Shown: in pieces, positions 6,887-12,178 of the stretch
How positions within the stretch are numbered: position 1 is the first letter of the stretch
Layout: every line of letters begins with the position of its first letter
Assembly (NCBI GenBank): GCA_031254795.1
Contig: JAIRTS010000135.1
Coordinates: forward strand, 1-12,178
Source: Treponema sp.
GTDB taxonomy: Bacteria; Spirochaetota; Spirochaetia; Treponematales; Breznakiellaceae
DNA: 12,178 bases
Reading direction: 5' to 3'
The notes under the pieces: model-generated
What the model was told of the DNA's origin: nothing
Seen by the model: the letters and a program-made list of their open reading frames with translations, nothing else
The model's database searches: none
Made by a program: the position numbers and the translations under genes

Positions 6887-7767
6887 TTGATCGCTTGACT
6901 CCACTGTGTTGTCTCTCCGGCAAAGACCGCCTTTATTTCATCTTTCGTTAAGTTCGAGACCGGGTTTTTCTTGTTCACAATAACCGCAATGCCGTCAATG
7001 GCGATCTTCACCGGCGTAAGGTGCGTCAGTTCGCTGGCTTTCAAGTCGCGGCTCGACATGCCGATGTCACAGGCGCCATCCAGGGCCGCGGTCATGCCTG
7101 CGGACGAATCGCTCATTTGTATTTCAATGACGGCGGAGGGATTCAGCGCGATGTAGGATTCCTTCAATTTCTCCATGATCGGCGTCACCGAAGACGATCC
7201 CGCCACGACAATTTTGCCTGATGGCTTGCTTCCCGTATACGGAGCGGCGGTCGCGCTTACCGGAATATAACTCTTTGCGATGACAGCCTGCCCTTCCGCG
7301 GAAAGGATAAAGCCGATGAAATCTTTTGTCAAAGCGGATTCCGAGTCTTTCCCTTTCGTGGCGATGTAAAACGGCCTTGAAATCGCATACGATCCATCTT
7401 TCACATTCGCGGCGGTCGCGGCGACGCCGTTTACAGCGACAGCCTTGACCGTCTCGTTCAATGATCCAAGTGAAATGTACCCGATGGCGTATGCGTCCCC
7501 GGCAATGTTCATCATCATCACATCGGTTTGTTTGGCGATGACCGCTTCTTTTGTGGTTGTATCCCTGCGGCTGCCATCCGCGCCTTTCACTTCAATGCCA
7601 AACAATTCGATAAACGCCCCGCGTGTTCCAGAGCCGTCTTCGCGGGACACCACGCTGATGTTCTTTTGCGGGTTAAATTCGGCGTCTCCGCCGGCGAACG
7701 CCACGCCGGTCGCTGCCAGCGCAAAAATGACCGCCAGCGTTTTCTTCATGCTCCCTGTCTTTTTCAT
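6883..7767 (-). CDS. pstS: Periplasmic phosphate-binding protein PstS, circularly permuted order
   Basis: Phosphate-binding component of 294 aa. The signal peptide (1-25, basic start, LAVIFALAATGVAFA, cleavage before GG) has no lipobox cysteine, so the mature protein should be soluble in the periplasm. The family's two signature regions are swapped. SREDGSGTRGAFIEL (41-55), GYISLGSL (97-104), SRPF (130-133) and FILSAEGQ (153-160), which normally lie in the second half, come first. GSSSVTPIMEKLKESY (190-205), SDSSAGMTAALDGACDIGMSSR (219-240) and IAIDGIAVIVNKKNPVSNLT (255-274), normally at the N-terminus, come last; the protein ends at TTQWSQAIK. Both phosphate-binding loops are present, so it should be functional. 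I recall database proteins with this order in clostridia and treponemes. Start: ATG at 7767 with GGAGG 6 bases upstream; ATG 7749 is the alternative. Confidence 0.93.
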   Translation of the reverse strand: MKKTGSMKKTLAVIFALAATGVAFAGGDAEFNPQKNISVVSREDGSGTRGAFIELFGIEVKGADGSRRDTTTKEAVIAKQTDVMMMNIAGDAYAIGYISLGSLNETVKAVAVNGVAATAANVKDGSYAISRPFYIATKGKDSESALTKDFIGFILSAEGQAVIAKSYIPVSATAAPYTGSKPSGKIVVAGSSSVTPIMEKLKESYIALNPSAVIEIQMSDSSAGMTAALDGACDIGMSSRDLKASELTHLTPVKIAIDGIAVIVNKKNPVSNLTKDEIKAVFAGETTQWSQAIK

Positions 7768-7874
7768 ACCAAACCTCCATTTAGATGGCATTCCAAAACG
7801 CCCTCGCAAAGGCGCCCAACAGACGCGCCCAACGGCGGGCTGGACTTGGAATTGGCCTTGATGATAAACACCCA

Positions 7875-7914
7875 TTGTGTAATGTATTTGGCATATATGT
7901 AAAAAACAGGTAAA
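7875..7914 (-). promoter_or_regulatory. Candidate PhoB box and pst promoter
   Basis: On the minus strand, bases 7914-7898 read TTTACCTGTTTTTTACA: two TTTAC(C/A) half-sites whose starts are exactly 11 bases apart, the spacing of Pho boxes in both Escherichia coli and Bacillus (TTAACA-type half-sites in the latter). A possible -10, TACATT (7886-7881), follows after 11 bases, the arrangement of activator-dependent pho promoters. An alternative reading is TTTACA as -35 and CACAAT (7879-7874) as -10 with an 18 bp spacer. The site is AT-rich in a GC-rich context and about 130 bases before the pstS ATG. Assignment is by motif only. Confidence 0.55.
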
Positions 7915-7931
7915 ATCGCTTTATTCGCGGT

Positions 7932-7960
7932 GGGGTTTAATACCCCGCCCCTTGGGGCGG
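7932..7960. other. Two overlapping GC-rich inverted repeats upstream of the pst promoter
   Basis: GGGGT-TTAAT-ACCCC (7932-7946) and CCGCCCC-TT-GGGGCGG (7945-7960) share two bases, so only one can fold fully at a time. The second is followed by TTAAAATT, not a proper T tract. They lie upstream of the pst promoter and so are not in the pst mRNA; they resemble short extragenic repeat elements rather than terminators. Confidence 0.5.
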
Positions 7961-8174
7961 TTAAAATTGGCGGCGCCTACAAAAAAATGGCAGTAGACCT
8001 CACAGTTACATAATTTCCGGACAGAACGAACTCCGCCCGCAACGCAACGCTTGCAAGATACCTCGCCGCAAACTTGCTTGCGCCGTAAACTCGTTTGCGC
8101 CGCTTGCGGCGGGGAGTTTCATTTAAATTGCGGGGTATGAAACCGCACGATATTGATAATTTCCTATCCAACGA

Positions 8175-8197
8175 CAGATTTTTCGTAGAAAAATCTG
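8175..8197. repeat. Perfect 10 bp inverted repeat with 3-base loop
   Basis: CAGATTTTTC-GTA-GAAAAATCTG. AT-rich stem with no T tract on either side beyond the arms, so not a classical terminator on the plus strand. It could halt or shape transcripts, or be the tip of a mobile repeat. Function unknown. Confidence 0.6.
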
Positions 8198-8262
8198 ATA
8201 CCCGCCCCTAAAGGGCTGGGAGGCTCATTTGTTCCTGTCTAAACATTGGACAACCGAACGTA

Positions 8263-8298
8263 GTTCGCAAATGTAGCCCGCGTTTTGAAACCGGCTCC
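8263..8298 (+). repeat. Dispersed repeat, half copy of the element at 11226-11289
   Basis: These 36 bases match 11255-11290 at 28 positions without gaps (about 78 percent), and seven of the eight differences are transitions. Both begin GTTCGCAAA and share CGCGTTTTG. The left arm found in the other copy is not recognisable here, so this looks like a degraded member of the same family. Confidence 0.6.
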
Positions 8299-8445
8299 TT
8301 TGTCTCAAGACATCAGAGAGTTCTTGCTTAAAAATTGGCAAAGTTCTATAAAAGACGAATGTCACGGCTCTTCCCCCCGTAACAAAGACGGATTCTTAAA
8401 GCGCGGGAGATTAAAAAATCCCTGCCGCAGAGCGGCGAGGTATTG

Positions 8446-8466
8446 AAGATTTCACCTTGAAATCTT
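8446..8466. repeat. Inverted repeat AAGATTTCA-CCT-TGAAATCTT
   Basis: Perfect 9 bp stem with a 3-base loop, extendable by a G-T pair. It is followed by only two or three T residues and lies about 95 bp before the amidohydrolase promoter. It could serve as a weak terminator or be another extragenic repeat. Confidence 0.45.
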
Positions 8467-8558
8467 TGCGGATGCGCGGCGATTCCGAGAAAACCGGTTT
8501 TTATCAGAAAAAATGGACGAAAATGCGCCCGCTATGCGCTCCAGCCCGCCGCGCGATC

Positions 8559-8587
8559 TTGTAATTTACATGAGATACATATACAAT
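8559..8587 (+). promoter_or_regulatory. Sigma70-type promoter of the amidohydrolase gene
   Basis: TTGTAA (-35, 4 of 6) and TACAAT (-10, 5 of 6) with a 17 bp AT-rich spacer. The predicted start near 8594 leaves a leader of about 25 bases before the ATG at 8619. Confidence 0.6.
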
Positions 8588-8618
8588 ATGCTTTCATATC
8601 ATTCAAAAGAGAGACAAT

Positions 8619-9734
8619 ATGGATAAAGAACATTTGAATTTGGCGGTGACATTGCGCCATGAGTTGCACCAGCGCCCGGAGTTGTCTGGCCAAGAGGTGT
8701 GGACCAAGCGGCATTTGATGGAATTCTTGCGGGAGCGCACGTCCCTTGAGATCGTGGACAAAGGGCGCTGGTTTTACGCCCTGTACCGCGCGGGCGAAGG
8801 CAAACCCAATGTGGCGTTTCGCGCGGATTTTGACGCGCTTCCAATGGACGAAACGATTGATCTGCCTTATGGCTCCCGGGTTCCCGGGGTCGCCCACAAA
8901 TGCGGACATGACGGACATAGCGCCTGTTTGATCGGGCTCGCTTTGGAAATCGACAAGTACGGAGCGGATAAAAACGTCTATTTTGTGTTTCAACACGCAG
9001 AAGAAACGGTTGAAGGGGCTTTGGAGTGCGCTCCTCTGATGGACGAAGCGGGTATTTCTGAAATATTCGCCTACCACAATGTGCCGGGCGTCCCTGAGAA
9101 TGTTGTCATTATGATAGACGGAGTGGTTTGCTGCGGCTCAGTCGGCATGATCATCAGTTTTGAGGGCGTTCCCGCGCACGCGAGCCAGCCGGAGGACGGG
9201 CGCAACCCGTGTTTTGCCATCGCGGAAATCGTCCAGAGCATCCCTGAATTGACCGGCTCGTCCCTGTACAAGGGGCTTGTGCTGTGTACGGTCATCGGAA
9301 TAAACGCGGGGAAGGAAGCGTTTGGCATGTCCGCCAGCGACGGCCGCCTGATGCTGACCATTCGCAGCCAATTTGACGAGGATCTTGACGAGTTGCGGCG
9401 AAGGATTGAGGACAAGGCCAGAGAAGAAGCCGAAAAATACGGATTGAAATACACTTTTTCCTTTCGGGACAATGTTCCGGCGGCCTTCAACCATAAGGCA
9501 AGCGCGGACAAGATGCGCCGCGCCGCGAAAAAGCTGGGGCTTGCCATACTTGAGGTGGAAAAACCGATCAGAGGGGCTGAAGACTTCGCGTGGTTTACCA
9601 AGCGGACAAAGGGCGCCATGTGCGGAGTGGGGCTTGGAGTGAATAGAGCGCCCATTCACACGGCTCAATTTGATTTCAACGACGCGATAATACCTGCGGT
9701 GGTGGATTTGTTTCGGGCTTTGCTTGACGAGTGA
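8619..9734 (+). CDS. M20 family metal-dependent amidohydrolase (M20D type)
   Basis: Cytosolic metallopeptidase-like amidohydrolase of 371 aa, full length for the M20D group (hippurate hydrolase, indole-acetyl-amino-acid hydrolases, N-acetyl-amino-acid deacetylases). Likely metal ligands in order: C95 and H97 in HKCGHDGH, E128/E129 in FQHAEE with E128 probably the catalytic base, H153 in YHNVPGVP, and H347 in PIHTAQFD. FRADFDALPMDE (67-78) is the usual strand before the site. The dimerisation lid is about 175-290, with GVPAHASQPEDGRNP (183-197). No signal peptide. It should cleave the amide bond of an N-acyl or aminoacyl substrate; which one cannot be read from sequence. The ribosome site is weak (AGAGAG 6 bases before ATG). 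The symporter gene 106 bp downstream suggests a shared amino-acid pathway. Confidence 0.9.
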   Translation: MDKEHLNLAVTLRHELHQRPELSGQEVWTKRHLMEFLRERTSLEIVDKGRWFYALYRAGEGKPNVAFRADFDALPMDETIDLPYGSRVPGVAHKCGHDGHSACLIGLALEIDKYGADKNVYFVFQHAEETVEGALECAPLMDEAGISEIFAYHNVPGVPENVVIMIDGVVCCGSVGMIISFEGVPAHASQPEDGRNPCFAIAEIVQSIPELTGSSLYKGLVLCTVIGINAGKEAFGMSASDGRLMLTIRSQFDEDLDELRRRIEDKAREEAEKYGLKYTFSFRDNVPAAFNHKASADKMRRAAKKLGLAILEVEKPIRGAEDFAWFTKRTKGAMCGVGLGVNRAPIHTAQFDFNDAIIPAVVDLFRALLDE

Positions 9735-9735
9735 A

Positions 9736-9762
9736 CAAGGGCTTACGGGGCTTGCGCCCTTG
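9736..9762 (+). other. Hairpin in the amidohydrolase-symporter gap
   Basis: CAAGGGC and GCCCTTG form a 7 bp stem with a 13-base loop immediately after the amidohydrolase stop. No T tract follows, so it is not a full terminator. It may protect the upstream message or dampen read-through into the symporter gene. Confidence 0.4.
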
Positions 9763-9840
9763 CAATATTGATCTTGCCGGTGGCGCCGCGGCAACGAAGG
9801 TATGGCGCTATGGGCAAATCCCTCTAAGGAGTGTGCTATT

Positions 9841-11220
9841 ATGGAGAGTTTTTTTGCGGTGGTGGGGGCTATTTCAGGCTTTTTCTGGAATGTCCTCTTT
9901 TTGGTTGGACTGGTGGGCGGGGGAATCTACCTTAGCGTCAGGCTTAAATTTTTTCAGATCCGGCATCTGCCCTACATCATCAAACAGACTTTCGGCAAGA
10001 TTTTTGACAAAGGCGCGGGAGAAGGCACGGTAAGCCCCTTTCAGGCGGCCGCTACGGCTATGGCTTCCACTATCGGCGCTTCAAATATCGTCGGAGTGTC
10101 TGCGGGCGTTGCGTTCGGAGGACCCGGAGCGCTCTTTTGGATGTGGGTGGTGTTTCTGCTTGGCGGCGCCACGAAATTCACCGAAGTTGTGCTGGGCGTT
10201 TACTACCGGCAAAAGAACGCCGACGGACACTATGTGGGCGGCCCCGCATACTACATGAGCAAGGGCTTTCCCATACGATCAGTGGGCGTGGCCATGTCCA
10301 GGGCCGCAGCGTGCGTCGCAATGGTCTACTACCTGCCCTCCATAGCCACTCAAGCAAGCTCTCTCATCCAGAACGCCGAAGCCATAGGCATCAACAAGTA
10401 CCTTTCCGGCGTAATATTGATGGTGTTAGTCGGCGCCGTGGTGTTGGGCGGACTGACCCGTGTGGCTAACACCACGGGCAAGATGGTGCCGATTATGTGC
10501 GTCTTGTATTTTATCGGATCGCTCATCGTGTTGGTTTTTTTTGCGGAGAATATCATCCCTTGTCTGATCGTAGTATGCAAGTCGGCTTTCACCGGAACCG
10601 CGGCCTGCGGAGGGTTTATGGGCGCGGGCGCGTCAATGGCTATCCGCATGGGGCTTGCCCGCGCGACATATTCCTGTGAGGCGGGGATGGGTTCCGCTCC
10701 TATTGCCCACGCCGCCGCCGTCACCGATCATCCGGTGCGGCAGGGGCTGTGGGGTGTTTTTGAAGTCTTGATTGATGGTCTCGCCTGCACCCTCTCAGGC
10801 CTGGTGGTCTTGTCAAGCGGCGTATGGAAAGAGGTCAGCGCGGAGATGGCGTTTACCATGCCTGCGGCCGCGTTCCAAAAGGTGCTGGGCAATGTGGGCA
10901 GTTATATTGTTACCATTAGCCTTTTCCTCTTTGTCCTGTCAAGCATTATCGCCGTCATCTGGTATGGCGAAAAACTGGTGGAATTTTTCTTTAACACAAC
11001 GATCTCAAAGTATACCCGAGTCATCTATACGATGAGCGTCATGCTCGGTTCCTTCTTTGGGGTGGAGGCGATTCTTGCCGTGCTTGATCTGAGCAACGCG
11101 CTGATCATTCTGCCCAACCTGATCACGATCTTGGTGTTAAGCCCCCTTGTGGCGAAACTTACCAAGGAGTATTTCTCAAGCGATCAGTACTACCTCAAAG
11201 ATATTAAAAAAAATGTTTAA
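9841..11220 (+). CDS. Sodium:alanine/glycine symporter family protein (AGCS)
   Basis: Integral membrane symporter of 459 aa with about 11 membrane segments, the normal AGCS size. The family core is SPFQAAATAMASTIGASNIVGVSAGVAFGG near the N-terminus (65-94), with the conserved GGPGALFWMW that overlaps and follows it (93-102). Next come TKFTEVVLGVYYR (111-123), DGHYVGGPAYYM (128-139) and CEAGMGSAPIAHAAA (279-293). It should move a small neutral amino acid with sodium. Two signatures differ from the form I know best: GTGN is GASN (79-82), and SNEAGLGS is SCEAGMGS. Start: ATG at 9841 with AAGGAG 9 bases upstream; the ATG at 9802 would add 13 residues without a good site. Probably co-transcribed with the amidohydrolase, whose product it could carry. 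Confidence 0.93.
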   Translation: MESFFAVVGAISGFFWNVLFLVGLVGGGIYLSVRLKFFQIRHLPYIIKQTFGKIFDKGAGEGTVSPFQAAATAMASTIGASNIVGVSAGVAFGGPGALFWMWVVFLLGGATKFTEVVLGVYYRQKNADGHYVGGPAYYMSKGFPIRSVGVAMSRAAACVAMVYYLPSIATQASSLIQNAEAIGINKYLSGVILMVLVGAVVLGGLTRVANTTGKMVPIMCVLYFIGSLIVLVFFAENIIPCLIVVCKSAFTGTAACGGFMGAGASMAIRMGLARATYSCEAGMGSAPIAHAAAVTDHPVRQGLWGVFEVLIDGLACTLSGLVVLSSGVWKEVSAEMAFTMPAAAFQKVLGNVGSYIVTISLFLFVLSSIIAVIWYGEKLVEFFFNTTISKYTRVIYTMSVMLGSFFGVEAILAVLDLSNALIILPNLITILVLSPLVAKLTKEYFSSDQYYLKDIKKNV

Positions 11221-11225
11221 ATAGC

Positions 11226-11289
11226 GAGGCTGTTTCAAAACTAACGCCAATCACGTTCGCAAACGTGGTTCGCGTTTTGGAACAGGTTC
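11226..11289 (+). repeat. 64 bp near-palindromic element after the symporter gene
   Basis: The ends pair as GAGGCTGTTTCAAAAC with GTTTTGGAACAGGTTC (15 of 16 including two G-T pairs). The interior holds CACGTT-CGCA-AACGTG. The whole element can fold into one long hairpin starting 5 bases after the symporter stop codon. The right half recurs at 8263-8298. No run of T follows, so termination would not be of the simple intrinsic kind. It resembles a miniature inverted-repeat element or an extragenic palindromic repeat serving as an mRNA 3' end. Confidence 0.7.
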
Positions 11290-11304
11290 TAGCGTCATGA
11301 CATA

Positions 11305-11334
11305 GGCGGCGTTGCCAGTTTGTTCAGCGCCGCC
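11305..11334 (+). other. GC-rich inverted repeat upstream of the AAA gene
   Basis: GGCGGCG and CGCCGCC, 7 bp arms separated by 16 bases, lying 27 bp before the AAA promoter. It could end read-through from the symporter or be chance in GC-rich DNA. Confidence 0.35.
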
Positions 11335-11360
11335 GTTTCCGGGCGATCCGGCGTCTGTAG

Positions 11361-11389
11361 TTGACAAACGAGCGCGATAGCGCCACAAT
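11361..11389 (+). promoter_or_regulatory. Sigma70-type promoter of the AAA gene
   Basis: Perfect -35 TTGACA (11361-11366), 17 bp spacer, -10 CACAAT (11384-11389, 4 of 6). The predicted start near 11396 puts the ATG at 11406 only about 10 bases into the message. This also argues that the in-frame TTG at 11361 is the -35 box, not a start codon. Confidence 0.65.
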
Positions 11390-11405
11390 AGGCGCATGGA
11401 AAGTT

Positions 11406-11957
11406 ATGGAACAAAATAAAGAGCTATTGTTGTCTGAATTGAATTCTTTGCCCGGATTGTCTTCCTTCAAGAAAGAGCTTGAATATATAGTTGACTCTTT
11501 CATCGCAGGCGAAGAAAGAGCGGGAAGCGGGATGAAGTCCGGTAAATTCCTGCGCCTTGTTTTTTCAGGAAACCCGGGAACAGGAAAATCGACAGTCGCG
11601 AGAATATTGGGCGGCATATATTTTGAATTAGGCGTCCTGTCTAAAGGCCACTTTATTGAGATGAGCCGTTCCGATCTGGTGTCTGGATACAGCGCTCTTA
11701 TTTCGGCAAAAATACGGGAATCCGTGTCAAAGGCAAAAGGCGGCGTCTTGTTCATTGATGAAGCGCCTTCACTTTCCGAGAATAAGGTTGAGGCGGCGCG
11801 TGAGTCCATTGAAACGCTGTTGACGCTTACGAAAGACAATCAGGACGATTTGCTTTTTATACTTGCGGGCAGTCCTGATAAAATGACAGAATTTTTAAAT
11901 TCCAATGGCAGCCTCGCGTCCTGTTTCCATGTCATTGCGTTTGATGATGACAAATAA
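11406..11957 (+). CDS. Short AAA+ ATPase (CbbX/SpoVK-like), lacking the C-terminal lid
   Basis: AAA+ domain protein of 183 aa. LNSLPGLSSFKKELEYIV (12-29) is the usual lead-in of the CbbX/SpoVK group. Walker A is SGNPGTGKST (54-63), the pore-loop area reads GHFIEMSRSDLVSGY (81-95), Walker B is GGVLFIDEA (112-120; D118, E119), and LLFILAGSPDKM (149-160) holds the sensor-1 strand. Relatives continue with an SR(I/F)-type arginine finger and a four-helix lid containing sensor 2. Here the corresponding stretch is LASCF, without arginine, and the protein ends at AFDDDK. No continuation is seen in other frames. It may bind and perhaps hydrolyse ATP poorly, act as a partner subunit, or be a decaying gene. 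Ribosome site GGAAAG is close to the ATG and weak. Role unknown. Confidence 0.75.
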   Translation: MEQNKELLLSELNSLPGLSSFKKELEYIVDSFIAGEERAGSGMKSGKFLRLVFSGNPGTGKSTVARILGGIYFELGVLSKGHFIEMSRSDLVSGYSALISAKIRESVSKAKGGVLFIDEAPSLSENKVEAARESIETLLTLTKDNQDDLLFILAGSPDKMTEFLNSNGSLASCFHVIAFDDDK

Positions 11958-12178
11958 GGCTCATTCAACAGATTGAAACGCGCGGATATCCTACCTCGCC
12001 AAATTTCAGGCGCGATTTCGCATAACGCTCCATCTTGCTTGCAAACCTGCGATTCGACTACGGTTTGACTGCCCGAATAAGAGCTTTGCGTAGCGTCGCT
12101 TCCATAGGAAGCGCGAACAAAGCTGGAAACTGTGGGGGGAGTGTGGAGTGGGAGACGTCGGCAACGTAGTTGAGGCGC
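11958..12178. other. Non-coding right edge with a nested hairpin
   Basis: No open frame of note. The chief structure is at 12082-12124: outer arms AGCTTTG/CAAAGCT enclosing the perfect CGCTTCC-ATA-GGAAGCG stem (12097-12113). The purine-rich end (about 12126-12151) could be an untranslated leader of a gene beyond the window, but that cannot be told. Confidence 0.45.

Larger units (their letters stand above)
7961..8558. other. Non-coding stretch rich in inverted repeats between pstS and the amidohydrolase gene
   Basis: No convincing gene is present; the only sizeable frame (64 codons, 8171-7977 minus) runs through hairpin sequence and looks accidental. Inverted repeats seen: CCTCGCCGCAA at 8061-8071 against TTGCGGCGGGG at 8104-8114 (10 of 11), CGCCGC-TT-GCGGCG (8098-8111), GTTTCAT/ATGAAAC (8116-8143), a perfect 10 bp stem (8175-8197), CGAAC-GTA-GTTCG (8255-8267), GCCGC-AGA-GCGGC (8424-8436) and a 9 bp stem (8446-8466). 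It reads like several accumulated short repeat elements between two divergent operons. Confidence 0.6.

Noticed and set aside
7945..7960. CCGCCCC-TT-GGGGCGG hairpin as a transcription terminator
   Set aside because: It lies upstream of both divergent promoters, lacks a T tract, and no gene ends nearby.
7977..8171. 64-codon frame on the minus strand in the pstS upstream region
   Set aside because: It runs through several inverted repeats, has no ribosome site and resembles nothing known; most likely accidental.
8532..9077. 181-codon open frame on the minus strand, opposite the start of the amidohydrolase gene
   Set aside because: It overlaps a well-supported gene and its promoter, and shows no domain.
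11361..11405. Upstream TTG start for the AAA protein
   Set aside because: The TTG is part of a perfect TTGACA -35 box with a -10 at the right distance, and the extra residues do not resemble the family.
12121..12151. Purine-rich tract resembling the region in front of the left-hand transposase, possibly a second copy of that insertion sequence
   Set aside because: The similarity is limited to short G-rich words (GGGAGA, AGTGT) and breaks down on alignment; it is too weak to support.

Overview
This window is bacterial DNA of moderately high GC content with dense coding. It holds a complete phosphate-uptake and phosphate-sensing cluster on the minus strand, pstS-pstC-pstA-pstB-phoU-phoB-phoR (7767 down to 725). 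Downstream of it is a decayed IS4/Tn5-type transposase that runs off the left edge. A plus-strand pair follows on the other side: an M20 amidohydrolase (8619-9734) and an AGCS-type sodium:amino-acid symporter (9841-11220). A short AAA+ ATPase lacking its C-terminal part (11406-11957) lies near the right edge. No rRNA, tRNA, CRISPR or phage genes were seen.

Organism: PstS has a plain signal peptide ending in AFA-GG and no lipobox cysteine. This suggests a periplasmic protein of a diderm rather than a lipoprotein of a Gram-positive. The style of the genes, the Tn5-like transposase and the many hairpin-type intergenic repeats remind me of spirochaetes such as host-associated Treponema. I hold this only loosely; no marker gene is present to settle it.

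Phosphate cluster: PstS captures phosphate, PstC and PstA form the membrane channel, PstB drives it, PhoU relays transporter status, and PhoR/PhoB convert it to transcription. A candidate PhoB box (two TTTAC-type half-sites 11 bp apart) lies about 130 bp before pstS. Four of the six gene junctions overlap by 1-4 bases (pstS/pstC, pstA/pstB, pstB/phoU, phoB/phoR). The other two are gaps, and both are filled with tandem repeats: about 2.7 copies of a 71-72 bp unit between pstC and pstA, and five copies of a 23 bp unit between phoU and phoB. PstS has its two halves in swapped order relative to the classical protein (a circular permutation). PstA carries a basic N-terminal tail made of an in-frame 45 bp duplication.

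The 851 bp between the divergent pstS and amidohydrolase genes encodes nothing convincing but is packed with perfect inverted repeats. Part of it (8263-8298) recurs in a hairpin element just after the symporter gene (11226-11289). The amidohydrolase and symporter probably form a small operon that hydrolyses N-acyl amino acids or peptides and moves the released amino acid. The amidohydrolase and the AAA gene each have a recognisable sigma70-type promoter.
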